From contig VBOW01000014.1 in the NCBI GenBank assembly GCA_005893275.1, positions 94,850 through 158,849 on the forward strand: DNA of 64,000 nt, given 5' to 3'. This stretch comes from Candidatus Eisenbacteria bacterium (lineage in GTDB: Bacteria; Eisenbacteria; RBG-16-71-46; SZUA-252). The position numbers were made by a program, and so were the translations under genes. Of the stretch, positions 55,495 to 63,600 are shown in pieces; position 1 is the stretch's first letter, and each line of letters opens with the position of its first letter. The notes beneath the pieces were generated by a model, which saw nothing but the letters and a program-made list of their open reading frames with translations, was not told the origin of the DNA and did not search any database.

Positions 55495-56808
55495 TCAGCG
55501 CTCCCGCCACCATGCGAGACTGTATCTGGCCAGCGTTTGGACCGCGTTGATCGCCTCGGTCGAGAAAAAGACGTCCGCCGAGCCGTGGACCCTCGAGGCG
55601 TTGATGACCGTGCTCTGGTAGATGACCCCGCCGATGATGTGCGCCACATCCGCGGGGCCTCCGCCCGCAAGATCCATGTCGCCCAGGACGATGACGATCC
55701 CCGTGAATTCCGAGCCGCCTCGCATGTCGAGGTTCCCGTTCACGACGAGGATCCCGCCGCCGGTCCACATCCCCGTGGCGTTCAAGTTGCCGTCCACGAC
55801 GGTCACCTTGGGATTGTTCAGCGAGCCGAAGCCCGTATTGCCGGAGGTCCAGGCCTGATCGCCGGTGTACGAGTTGTCCGCCATCGCGGTGAACTGAGTC
55901 CACATGGCGTTGAAATCGTAGGAGAAGGCGGATTGGTTCACGCTCCCGTCGCCTCCAAGGCCTGAGACGTTGTCCGTCTGGGCGCCGGAGATCGTCACGT
56001 CCGACGTGGGTCCCCTGGATAGGACACCCGGCACGGACGACGCCCCCGGAAGCGTGTCATGGGGCGCGGTCGCCTGGTGGTCGTGGCCGTCCACGAAAAA
56101 TCCGTTGCCGTCGAAGTCGAGCTTCCCTCCGGTCCAGATGGCGCCCTCGACCTGCACGAGCGGGAAGCGCACCGCTTCCGCTTCGAGGGTCTTGTCGGCG
56201 TTTCCCTGCCTGCCCCGTGCGGTCAGACGCAGCACGGGGGCGCCGTTGGTGAGATTCTCCACGGGAGGCGTGACGAGATTGTGGTCGGGGTCTCCGAAGC
56301 GGACCAGCTGGCCGCCCTGCGTCTTGTACTCCACGCGGACATACGGGTAGCGCAGCGCGCTCGCGTTCACGATTTGCTTCGTCAGCACTTCCGGGTATCG
56401 CTCGCCGGGCTCGTCCACGAGGGTATTCTCGTTGTTGTCCATCCCGTCCGTCTCGAGGGCCGGGCCGTCGGGATCGAGCGCGCTCCGCCCGTTGGCGATC
56501 ACGATGTAGCGGCCCCAGCCCGCGACCGGAAGTCCCGCGGGGCCGATGTAGTTCAGCGACTCGGCGGGGAACGCCATCCGGTGCAGACCCTCGGTGATCC
56601 CGGCTTCGGCGGCGTAGAGCGCCTGGGTCGCGGTGATCTGGTTGCCGGCGATCTGCTTCTCGGACTTCGTGACCGCGACGTAGGCCACGCCCGCCGTCGT
56701 GAGCATGAGCAGAACCAGGAGCGCGACGACCATCGCGTTCCCGGACTCCCCGTGGGTCGGCTTCCCTGGCCCCGCGGGGCCCTTGGCCCCGCCTCTCACG
56801 ATCCGCAT
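55495..56808 (-). CDS. PilX-like minor pilin / pilus-associated protein (copy 1)
   Basis: A 437-residue paralogue of the following gene with the same plan. Prepilin-type helix GNAMVVALLVLLMLTTAGVA with KSEKQIAGNQITATQALYAA, acidic loop DGMDNNENTLVDEPGERY, then FFVDGHDHQATAPHDTLPGA, and a solenoid-like tail (GNLNATGMWTGGGILVVNGN, NLDMRGGSEFTGIVIVLGDM). The ATG at 56806-56808 has AAGGAG 9 bases upstream; an alternative ATG at 56832 overlaps the PilW-like stop as ATGA. Role inferred: pilus tip or priming complex. Confidence 0.85.
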   Translation of the reverse strand: MRIVRGGAKGPAGPGKPTHGESGNAMVVALLVLLMLTTAGVAYVAVTKSEKQIAGNQITATQALYAAEAGITEGLHRMAFPAESLNYIGPAGLPVAGWGRYIVIANGRSALDPDGPALETDGMDNNENTLVDEPGERYPEVLTKQIVNASALRYPYVRVEYKTQGGQLVRFGDPDHNLVTPPVENLTNGAPVLRLTARGRQGNADKTLEAEAVRFPLVQVEGAIWTGGKLDFDGNGFFVDGHDHQATAPHDTLPGASSVPGVLSRGPTSDVTISGAQTDNVSGLGGDGSVNQSAFSYDFNAMWTQFTAMADNSYTGDQAWTSGNTGFGSLNNPKVTVVDGNLNATGMWTGGGILVVNGNLDMRGGSEFTGIVIVLGDMDLAGGGPADVAHIIGGVIYQSTVINASRVHGSADVFFSTEAINAVQTLARYSLAWWRER

Positions 56809-56828
56809 GGCGCTTCTCTCCTTTGTCG

Positions 56829-59063
56829 TCATGGAAGGACGGTCGAAGAATACGGATTCAGGTAGATCACGATGTCTCCGGTGCTCGCTCCCGTCGAGGT
56901 GCCGGCCACGATGTCGGGCACCGGGTCGAGCGCCAGGACATCCTGCGAGCATTCGAGCCGGGCGATCGCCAGCGCGTTCACGGCGCCTCCCGCGTTGGCG
57001 TCGGACCAGCTCTGGACGCTCGGGATGATGTTCCCGGACGCCGCCGCCGGGTCGCAGAAGAAGGCCTGGACCGCGGGGGGCGTCCCGCCTCCGGCGCCGG
57101 CCGTTCCGACGGCGATATCGATGTTCGTGCTGTTGTAGACGAGCGGCCCGAGCGCGAGCGCGGTCGCGGGGCCCAGCGTCGCGACCTCGTCTTTCTTCGT
57201 GAGCGCCCCCGCCATCGTTCCGTTGTTGCGCCAGAACTCCACCTTGCCTGTGGTGCCGCCGTTCTTCACGGCGACCACGACGTCCGGGCGGCTGTCGTTG
57301 TCCATCAAGGCGGTCCCGACGCCGTAGACCGAGCCACCGACCGAGGTGGTGTACACCGTCGTGAAGCGAACGTTGGAGAGCGTGTTGCTGAAGAAGACGT
57401 CCACGCTCCCTTGTTTATCATTGGCGTCGTTGTCGGTCTTGGTCCCCACGACGATGTCGGGCCACCCGTCTCCGTTCATGTCGGCCACCGAGACGCTCCG
57501 GACCTCGCCGCTCGCGGTGTAGACGTCCTGCCCGGTCGAGTGGCTGTACACGCCGGAGCCGGCCGTGCTCCCCCACCAGACCTCCACCTTGCCGTTTCTG
57601 GCGGAGGTCCTGGTTCCGAGCACGACGTCCGGATGGCCGTCCTTGTTGAGATCGGCGATCGCGACGCCCTTCACTTCTCCGGTGCCGGGGTTGTCGTAGT
57701 AGCTTCCGTTCGGTGTCGTCGGATTCCCCACGGCGCCGATCTTTCCGGGCGTATCGGTGACGCCGCCGAAGGCCTGGTTCTGCCACACCTGGAACCGCCC
57801 GGTGCCGGTGCCGCTGATGAGGCCCGCCACCACGTCGGTCGCGGCGGGAGAGGAGTTGTCCACGTTGCCCGCGGCGAGCGCGGCCACGTCGTAGGAGGCG
57901 TTGCCCATGTAGCTCTGGTTGGCCTGGAAGTAGCGGTTGCCGGTGTATTTCCCGGGCTGCCCGTTCCACCAGACGCGGATGTTGGCCACGCCGCTCGCCT
58001 TGGTCCCGACCACGATGTCGAGGTCATGCTGTCCGTTCACCACCGTGGCCGAGCCCTCCTGCGAGTCCTGCTCGTTCAGATCCGTGACCACCATCGAGAG
58101 CACGCGGTCGGTGGAAAGGTGGATCGGCGGCTGGCTGGGCGGCAGGCCCGTGCCCGTGCCCGTCCCGGTCCCCGTGCCTGTGCCCGTGCCGGTACCCGTG
58201 CCTGTGCCCGTGCCGGTGCCGGTACCCGTGCCGGTGCCGGTACCGGTTCCTGTCGCGCCGGTGTTCGCGGCGTAGGAGGCGTTGGCCTCCGCCAGGAACG
58301 GGAAGTTACGCGGCTCGACGGAGGTCGCCACGCTGACGCGGTCGTAGGTCCCGCTGTCGATGTTCTTCTGCTTGGTCTCGGTGACCATGCTCACGACGAT
58401 GGTCTTCACCGAGCTCTTGACTCCCGGGGCGGGCGGCTTGCCCAAGTCGGCGCTGCTCACGGTCTTCCCGAAGAAGACGCCGGCCGGGTCGTCGGATGTG
58501 CCCGCCTTCAGCTCGAGGGCGCCGCCCGCCGAGTTCCTGTACGAGAAGAGCGGGACGTTCTTGGACGTCACAGCATCGGCGGTCCGCTGGGTGAGACCGT
58601 ACGCGACGATCTCGCCCGTTCCGGCGGAGGGCGTCGCGAGCGAATCGCCCGAGGTGCCGATCCTGCGCCGGAGCACGAAGTCGTAGGGATTCGGGCTCGA
58701 GGCGACGATCGGGTCGCTCGTGTTCGAGTCGAGGAAGTAGGTGATCACCTCACCCATGTCGATCTTGCGATTCCCGTTCAAATCGAGGGCGAAGGTGACC
58801 CGGTACTGCGACCCGGTGACGATCGCGGGCTGCACCGCGGGATCCACACCGTAGCCGGCGGACCGCAGCTCCCGCGCGATCAGATCGACTCCGCTCCGCG
58901 CGTTCTGGGTCGCCTCGGCAAGCTCGATGCCCACCTGCTGGGACTTCTCTCCGCGGACGTAGATCGAGTAGATCGAGCCGATCACGACCGTGAAGAGAAC
59001 CAAGGCCACCATCATTTCGACCAGGGTGAAGCCTGAGCTGCGTATCTCGCGTTCGGTATTCAC
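56829..59063 (-). CDS. PilW-like minor pilin fused to a predicted seven-bladed FG-GAP beta-propeller
   Basis: A 744-residue protein. Residues 1-11 are a prepilin leader; the cleavage region is RSSGFTLVEMMVALVLFTVV with Glu at +5. A PilW-like pilin domain extends to about 268, then residues 271-306 are 18 Thr-Gly pairs. Residues 316-744 hold seven units of about 55-65 residues with the FG-GAP/VCBS pattern. Three examples are VAIADLNKDGHPDVVLGTRT, VSVADMNGDGWPDIVVGTKT and ALMDNDSRPDVVVAVKNGG, each followed by a strand like GKVEVWWG. The start is GTG at 59063 with GAGG 8 bases upstream. The fusion is unlike ordinary PilW. An adhesin or PilY1-like tip role is inferred. Confidence 0.88.
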   Translation of the reverse strand: MNTEREIRSSGFTLVEMMVALVLFTVVIGSIYSIYVRGEKSQQVGIELAEATQNARSGVDLIARELRSAGYGVDPAVQPAIVTGSQYRVTFALDLNGNRKIDMGEVITYFLDSNTSDPIVASSPNPYDFVLRRRIGTSGDSLATPSAGTGEIVAYGLTQRTADAVTSKNVPLFSYRNSAGGALELKAGTSDDPAGVFFGKTVSSADLGKPPAPGVKSSVKTIVVSMVTETKQKNIDSGTYDRVSVATSVEPRNFPFLAEANASYAANTGATGTGTGTGTGTGTGTGTGTGTGTGTGTGTGTGTGTGLPPSQPPIHLSTDRVLSMVVTDLNEQDSQEGSATVVNGQHDLDIVVGTKASGVANIRVWWNGQPGKYTGNRYFQANQSYMGNASYDVAALAAGNVDNSSPAATDVVAGLISGTGTGRFQVWQNQAFGGVTDTPGKIGAVGNPTTPNGSYYDNPGTGEVKGVAIADLNKDGHPDVVLGTRTSARNGKVEVWWGSTAGSGVYSHSTGQDVYTASGEVRSVSVADMNGDGWPDIVVGTKTDNDANDKQGSVDVFFSNTLSNVRFTTVYTTSVGGSVYGVGTALMDNDSRPDVVVAVKNGGTTGKVEFWRNNGTMAGALTKKDEVATLGPATALALGPLVYNSTNIDIAVGTAGAGGGTPPAVQAFFCDPAAASGNIIPSVQSWSDANAGGAVNALAIARLECSQDVLALDPVPDIVAGTSTGASTGDIVIYLNPYSSTVLP
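58146..58253. repeat. Imperfect hexanucleotide repeat encoding (Thr-Gly)18
   Basis: Eighteen hexamers, variants of GGCACG on the coding strand (plus strand cccgtg, ccggtg, cctgtg, ccggta). It forms the linker between the pilin and propeller domains. Loss or gain of a unit keeps the frame and would only change linker length. Confidence 0.9.
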
Positions 59064-59098
59064 GGGTTCCACCTCGTTTGCGGGCGCTCCCTGCCGCA

Positions 59099-59497
59099 TC
59101 ACTGGGTCACGTAGCTGCTCAGCTGAGCTGTCTGGGCGCCGTGCGAATCGTTCCACCGCGCCGTGACGTCGATTTTCTTGCATCCGGCCATGGGCACGGA
59201 GTCGGTCACCGTCCAGGTCCGGGTGAACACGGATGTCGTGTCGGTGAAGGTGCCGACCGTGAGGGCCGCGAACGGCTTTCCCTTGAGATCCTCCAGCTTC
59301 ACCTGCGCCGTCATGAGTCCCGACGTGAGCACGCGGCTCTGCGTCACGCCGCGCGTTCCCGCGGGGATCATGGCGGCGACCGCCAGGATGCCGACGGCCA
59401 GGAAGGTCAACGCGAAGACGACCTCGATGAGACTGAATCCGCCGTCGCCCGTTCGATTCGATCTCTTCGTGTGCCGTCGCATCGCGCGCCCCGTCAT
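59099..59497 (-). CDS. PilV-like minor pilin
   Basis: A 132-residue prepilin. The leader ends at DGG with the mature start FSLIEVVFALTFLAVGILAV and Glu at +5. The short C-terminal domain contains RTWTVTDSVPMAGCKKIDVT, typical of PilV/GspI-like minor pilins. The ATG at 59495-59497 overlaps the upstream stop (ATGA); an ATG at 59482 is an alternative. It follows the FimT-like gene and precedes the PilW-like gene, the usual fimT-pilV-pilW order. Confidence 0.9.
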   Translation of the reverse strand: MTGRAMRRHTKRSNRTGDGGFSLIEVVFALTFLAVGILAVAAMIPAGTRGVTQSRVLTSGLMTAQVKLEDLKGKPFAALTVGTFTDTTSVFTRTWTVTDSVPMAGCKKIDVTARWNDSHGAQTAQLSSYVTQ

Positions 59498-59997
59498 TGG
59501 ACGGTCACCATCCCGGTTGGCCGAACGACGGAGAGCGACCGGCTGTAGCCGTCCGAATTGGTGAAGATGCAGGTTCCGGATTGGCTCGCGCTGCCGTTCG
59601 GGAAGAAGGTCGTGATCGGCGAGGCGAACGGGTTGGTTCCGGAATTCGCCACCGTGATCCACGCCGGATAGGCGACGGGGTCCTTCCGCTTTTCGGTCAC
59701 GTCCTTGACCCCGTTGTTGTTGTCGTCGTCGTACCATCCGAAACCTTGCACCGTGTCGTCCCAGTAGAAGACGTAATTGTTGTTTTCGGTGATCGCGCGC
59801 TGCCGGACCACCCGGGCCATCGTCGCGGTCTGCTGAACCTGGCCGTTCAAATCCACGCTGCGCAGGAACTTGTTGAGTCCGGGGAGCGCCACCGCCGTCA
59901 TGATTCCAAATATCACGAGCACCACCATGAGCTCGGTGAGCGTGAATCCGGCTTCATCACCGCGGCGTGATGCCGTTCTGAAATTGAACGGCGACAT
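59494..59997 (-). CDS. FimT/GspH-like minor pilin
   Basis: A 167-residue prepilin with the cleavage site in GDEAGFTLTELMVVLVIFGI (mature Phe, Glu at +5). The C-terminal part (ARVVRQRAITENNNYVFYWD, GFGWYDDDNNNGVKD) fits the GspH/FimT domain. The ATG at 59995-59997 has GGAGGG 7 bases upstream. First gene of the minor-pilin operon, just downstream of a sigma-54 promoter. Confidence 0.9.
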   Translation of the reverse strand: MSPFNFRTASRRGDEAGFTLTELMVVLVIFGIMTAVALPGLNKFLRSVDLNGQVQQTATMARVVRQRAITENNNYVFYWDDTVQGFGWYDDDNNNGVKDVTEKRKDPVAYPAWITVANSGTNPFASPITTFFPNGSASQSGTCIFTNSDGYSRSLSVVRPTGMVTVQ

Positions 59998-60043
59998 GTG
60001 GGGACCCTCCTGACCCGGGACGATCATTCGTACGACCTTAGAA

Positions 60044-60059
60044 CGCAAGGGACATGCCA
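60044..60059 (-). promoter_or_regulatory. Sigma-54 promoter of the minor-pilin operon
   Basis: TGGCATGTCCCTTGCG on the minus strand fits -24/-12 with correct spacing. The start would be near 60033, 36 bases before the first ATG. The 136 bases between this element and the pilD stop (60060-60195) hold small GC hairpins but no recognised RNA or gene. Confidence 0.85.
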
Positions 60060-60195
60060 GCGCTCAAGTCACGTCCCGGTCCGGTCCTACGCCGGCTCAA
60101 GCGCTTCCGAGGGTGGCTTTCATCAGCGGCATGGCTCGTCTCAGCCAGTTCCCGGACGGGCCGGAAGGGGCAAGTCTTTGCAGATTGCACAGTCT

Positions 60196-60972
60196 TCAAG
60201 GCAGGAACGACCGGTACAGCCGAAAGAGGGAATCCCCGTAGAGGCAGAGCGCGATCGCGGCGGGCGCGAGGAAGGTTCCAAAGGGAATCGCGGTGCGCCG
60301 CGAGCCTTTGCCGCGCGCGATGAGCAGGATCCCGAAAACCGAGCCCGCGAGCGACGCGAGGAAGATCGCGCCGAAGACGCCGCCCACTCCCAGGAACGCG
60401 CCCATCATCGCGGCAAGCTTCACGTCGCCCCCTCCCATTCCCGGCACGCCCGTCGAGCGCTCGTAGAGCGCGCCCACGAGCCAAAGGCTCGCCCCTCCGC
60501 AGACCGCGCCCAGGAGGGCGCCCGCGAGTCCCGGCGGCGCGAAGAGACTCGCGGCCAGGCCCAAGCCCACGCCCGGAATCGTGACGACGTCGGGAATCGT
60601 TTGCGTGTCGAGATCGATCCACGCGATCGCGAGGAGCGCCAGGAGGAACGCGGCCTGGGGCACGAGCAGGAGCGGGGTTTCCACACGTTGGACGAGCAGC
60701 CAGAGCAGGAGCCCCGAGAGAAGCTCCACGGCCGGGTACCGCCACGAGATCGGCCTCCGGCAATGGCGGCATCGCCCTCCGAGGAACACGAACGAGAGCA
60801 CCGGCACGTTGTCCCAGGGAAGGATCCCCTTCTTGCAGCGGGGGCAACGCGACGCGGGATTCACGATCGACTCACCGCGCGGCAGCCTCGCGATCACGAC
60901 GTTGAGGAAGCTCCCGAGGACGAGGCCGGTGGCGAACGCCGACGCCTGGATCCAACGTCCGGCCTCCATCAC
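60196..60972 (-). CDS. pilD: Prepilin peptidase / N-methyltransferase PilD
   Basis: Membrane aspartyl peptidase that cleaves and methylates prepilins; 258 residues. The N-terminal zinc-binding loop has two Cys pairs (CPRCKKG, CRHCRRP). The catalytic aspartates are in IAWIDLDTQTIPDVVTIPG and GMGGGDVKLAAMMG (GxGD-type). About eight helices. It is the last gene of the ABC-transporter unit and would process the pilins encoded on both sides. Confidence 0.96.
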   Translation of the reverse strand: MMEAGRWIQASAFATGLVLGSFLNVVIARLPRGESIVNPASRCPRCKKGILPWDNVPVLSFVFLGGRCRHCRRPISWRYPAVELLSGLLLWLLVQRVETPLLLVPQAAFLLALLAIAWIDLDTQTIPDVVTIPGVGLGLAASLFAPPGLAGALLGAVCGGASLWLVGALYERSTGVPGMGGGDVKLAAMMGAFLGVGGVFGAIFLASLAGSVFGILLIARGKGSRRTAIPFGTFLAPAAIALCLYGDSLFRLYRSFLP

Positions 60973-61631
60973 ATCGCCTCCAATCGTCGCAGCTCGCGTC
61001 CCGCCACTTCCCGCATGTATTTGTTCCCCGTCGCGAACACGTGCTTCCAGAGGAGAATCGCCATGCCGGTGTTGCCGGCCCGCTGATTGGCGAACGCGGC
61101 GAAGCGTTCGACGTACTCATCATGGCCCGGCATGCGGCTCGCCCATGTGAAATAGCGCGCCGCGGAGGCAGCGTCTTGCCGGCAGACGTAATGAAGAAAT
61201 CCGATCTCGAAGGCGAGCTTCCAATCGGTGGGGTTCGCGCTCAGGCCGCGTTTCAGGAGCTCGAGCCCGCGCTGGGGTTTCTTCATCTCCTGCGCGAGCA
61301 CGAAGGCTCCGAACACGTACGGCTGGACGAACCGCGGATCCAACTCGGTCACGATGTCCATCACGTGGCCGATCATGTCGAATTTCTGGTCGGAGAGCCG
61401 GTGCTCGCCGTAATACTGGATGCCGCGCAGCCACGCGATATCGGCCGCAGCGGTTTCATAGCCCATCGCCGCCTGGCGGACCATGAATCCGGACGGATAA
61501 TAGAGAAGCTCCTCCTCCCGGACCTTCCCCAGCCGGGGTTGCGCGGCTCGCTGCACGAGCGCCGCGGACGCCACGAAGAGCGTCGCCAGCGCGAGCCCCG
61601 CGAGCAGGCCTCGATCGATCTTGGGGATCAA
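60969..61631 (-). CDS. TPR-like membrane-anchored protein of the pilus ABC unit
   Basis: About 220 residues. One N-terminal helix (LLAGLALATLFVASAALVQR) is followed by a helical-repeat domain (RGLELLKRGLSANPTDWKLA; FEIGFLHYVCRQDAASAARY; RFAAFANQRAGNTGMAILLW) of TPR type. The start appears to be TTG at 61629-61631, overlapping the permease stop as TTGA. It overlaps pilD by four bases. Its place between the ABC permease and pilD suggests a pilus-assembly role, possibly analogous to Myxococcus PilG; this is positional inference. Confidence 0.8.
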   Translation of the reverse strand: MIPKIDRGLLAGLALATLFVASAALVQRAAQPRLGKVREEELLYYPSGFMVRQAAMGYETAAADIAWLRGIQYYGEHRLSDQKFDMIGHVMDIVTELDPRFVQPYVFGAFVLAQEMKKPQRGLELLKRGLSANPTDWKLAFEIGFLHYVCRQDAASAARYFTWASRMPGHDEYVERFAAFANQRAGNTGMAILLWKHVFATGNKYMREVAGRELRRLEAM

Positions 61632-62395
61632 CGGAACTCCCGCCGGCGGAAAATGGTGGCCGCGACGATCATGACCCCGCTTGCGTACAGGAGACCGTAC
61701 GCGAAAGCGAACGCGAGCCGTTCCGGCTCCACGGCGATGCCGTGCACCACGAGTCCGCGCGCATTGAAGACCCCCAGGTGCGGAAGCATCCAGTACACCG
61801 CCTGGGCCAGCGCCTGGATCCCCGCCGGGGCGCCCTGCGACACGAAGTAACGCAGGTCCTCGGCGAAGTGGCCCGCAACCAAGGCGGCGACCGCGAAGAA
61901 CGCGGTCAGAGCCGGTGTCGTAAACGAGGAGAACAAGACGACGACGGCGGTCACGATCGAGAGCTCCATGACGCTGAGCCCGACGGCGCCGAAAACCGTC
62001 CATGGCGTGGAGCCGTACGCGACGGTGACGACCGCGGCCAGGATGCCGGCCATGGAGGCGAGGAGCATCGACGTCGTGAACCAAAGCCCCAGGAACTTTC
62101 CGACCAGGAATTCTTCCCGGCGGATCGGCTTGGCGAGGATGGCATAGACGGTCCGGCGCTCGAGCTCCTTGTGAAGAAGGCTCGAGCCGAGGAACACGGT
62201 GAGGAGGGTCGCCAAGAGTGTGGACCCCGCCAGCCCGAAGTCGATCACGACCTTGCGACCTTCGCCCAGAGCGAGCGGGGAGAGCGCCTGGGAGCCGATC
62301 ACGAGCGCCAAGCCGAAGAGGGCCAGGATGAGGACGACCCGCTCGCGCATGACCTCCCGGAGCGTGTTGCGCGCGATGGCAACGACGCGGCTCAT
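61628..62395 (-). CDS. ABC-2 type permease, pilus-linked (Myxococcus PilI-like by position)
   Basis: A 255-residue protein with six hydrophobic helices and the ABC-2 pattern: RNTLREVMRERVVLILALFG, then the cytoplasmic ELERRTVYAILAKPIRREEF. The ATG at 62393-62395 overlaps the ATPase stop. In Myxococcus xanthus an ABC transporter (PilH with PilG and PilI) sits between pilA and pilD and is needed for pili. The same order, pilA-ATPase-permease-(TPR)-pilD, is seen here. Confidence 0.87.
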   Translation of the reverse strand: MSRVVAIARNTLREVMRERVVLILALFGLALVIGSQALSPLALGEGRKVVIDFGLAGSTLLATLLTVFLGSSLLHKELERRTVYAILAKPIRREEFLVGKFLGLWFTTSMLLASMAGILAAVVTVAYGSTPWTVFGAVGLSVMELSIVTAVVVLFSSFTTPALTAFFAVAALVAGHFAEDLRYFVSQGAPAGIQALAQAVYWMLPHLGVFNARGLVVHGIAVEPERLAFAFAYGLLYASGVMIVAATIFRRREFR

Positions 62396-63435
62396 CGGCG
62401 ACCCGGGCCTTTCGTTCCGGGGCCGCTTCCCGCGCCGTCGGCTTCGAGCGCGCGCACGAAGTATTCCTCGAGGCTTTGCCGCCGCGGCTCGACGGCGCGG
62501 ACGACCACCCGCTCCTCGGTCAGAGCGCGGAGGATTTCTTGCAAGGCCCCGGAATCTTGGACGCGCACGATCCAGCAGGAGCCTACGGAATCCACGCGGT
62601 GCCCGGCCGCGCGCAGAAGCGAGCCTCTCTCCTCGGGGAGGGCCTCGACGGTGATTTCCCACTCGAGAACATCGGATTCGAGGATACCCTTGACCGATCC
62701 CATCTCGAGAACGCGACCGTGATGGAGGATCGCAATGCGATCGCAGAGCGTCTCCGTCTCGGCCAGCACGTGCGAGGTCATGAGAATCGTGGCGCCGCGG
62801 TCGCGCTCTTCCCTCAGGATGTGTTTCACATCGGAGCGGCCGATCGGATCCAGTCCCGACATCGGCTCGTCCAGGACGAGGACGCCAGGCTCGTTCAGAA
62901 GCGCCTGGCAGAGTCCCAGGCGCTGCGTCATTCCCTTCGAGAACTTGCGAAGCGGCTTTCGGGCATGCTCGCCCAGCCCCAGCCGCTCCAGGAGGGCCTC
63001 CGCGCGCGCGCGCGCGATTCGGGCCTCAATGCCGAACAGCGCGCCGACGAGCCCCAGATATTCCCGCGCGGTGAGATGGTCGTAGAAGCAGGGATTCTCG
63101 GGAAGGTACCCGAGGCGTTTCCGCGCCGCGGGATCCTGAGGATCGCGGCCTTCGAGCCGAATCGTCCCGCGTGTGGGCCGGGTCAGCCCGAGGATCATCT
63201 TGATGGTGGAGGTCTTCCCGGCACCGTTGGGCCCCAGGAGGCCGAAGATCTCGCCCTCTTCCAGGCGGATCGAGACGCCGTCGACCGCGGTGAACGGTCT
63301 CAACGTCATCGGGTCCCGGTAGACCTTGGAAACGCCATCCAATTCAATTCTCGGAAGCGGCGCCACTTCCTTGAGCGGGCTCCGTGCGGCCACCTCGGCC
63401 GCCCAACCGCGCGAGTCGTCCCGGTCTCGGCTCAT
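62392..63435 (-). CDS. ABC transporter ATP-binding protein, pilus-linked (PilH-like)
   Basis: A 347-residue ATPase. Walker A is GLLGPNGAGKTSTIKMILGL, the signature FSKGMTQRLGLCQALLNEP, Walker B VLVLDEPMSGLDP and the H-loop ILMTSHVLAETETL. An N-terminal extension of about 27 residues and a C-terminal accessory domain of about 90 residues flank it. First gene of the unit ATPase-permease-TPR-pilD, 51 bases after a sigma-54 promoter, which ties it to pilus expression. Confidence 0.92.
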   Translation of the reverse strand: MSRDRDDSRGWAAEVAARSPLKEVAPLPRIELDGVSKVYRDPMTLRPFTAVDGVSIRLEEGEIFGLLGPNGAGKTSTIKMILGLTRPTRGTIRLEGRDPQDPAARKRLGYLPENPCFYDHLTAREYLGLVGALFGIEARIARARAEALLERLGLGEHARKPLRKFSKGMTQRLGLCQALLNEPGVLVLDEPMSGLDPIGRSDVKHILREERDRGATILMTSHVLAETETLCDRIAILHHGRVLEMGSVKGILESDVLEWEITVEALPEERGSLLRAAGHRVDSVGSCWIVRVQDSGALQEILRALTEERVVVRAVEPRRQSLEEYFVRALEADGAGSGPGTKGPGRR

Positions 63436-63485
63436 CGTCGCGAGTTCCCCCCGGAGTCTTCGTTCCCCATGCCACGCGGGCGCAT

Positions 63486-63501
63486 CGCAAATGCCATGCC
63501 A
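63486..63501 (-). promoter_or_regulatory. Sigma-54 promoter of the pilus ABC-pilD unit
   Basis: TGGCATGGCATTTGCG on the minus strand fits -24/-12. The start would be near 63475. A second TGGCATG lies 20 bases downstream but lacks a proper -12 box. Confidence 0.8.
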
Positions 63502-63539
63502 CGCGCCTGGAACGGCTTCCCAACCCGGCTATCGTGAAT

Positions 63540-63583
63540 GAAAATGAAAAGGCGGCAGTCGCGTTGGTCCGCGATCTGCCGCC
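63540..63583 (-). terminator. Intrinsic terminator of pilA
   Basis: On the minus strand GGCGGCAG-A-TCGCG pairs with CGCGA-CTGCCGCC over a 6-base loop, followed by TTTTCATTTTC. It lies 17 bases after the pilA stop. Confidence 0.88.
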
Positions 63584-63600
63584 CGCTACCTGATCGGCGA

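Noticed and set aside
58146..58253. Short repeats considered as a CRISPR-like array
   Set aside because: Six-base units without spacers that code for Thr-Gly; no cas genes.
60060..60195. Intergenic region before the minor pilins considered as a cyclic-dinucleotide (GEMM) riboswitch
   Set aside because: The conserved GEMM strings are not present in the right order; only small hairpins can be drawn. It also lies upstream of the predicted transcription start.
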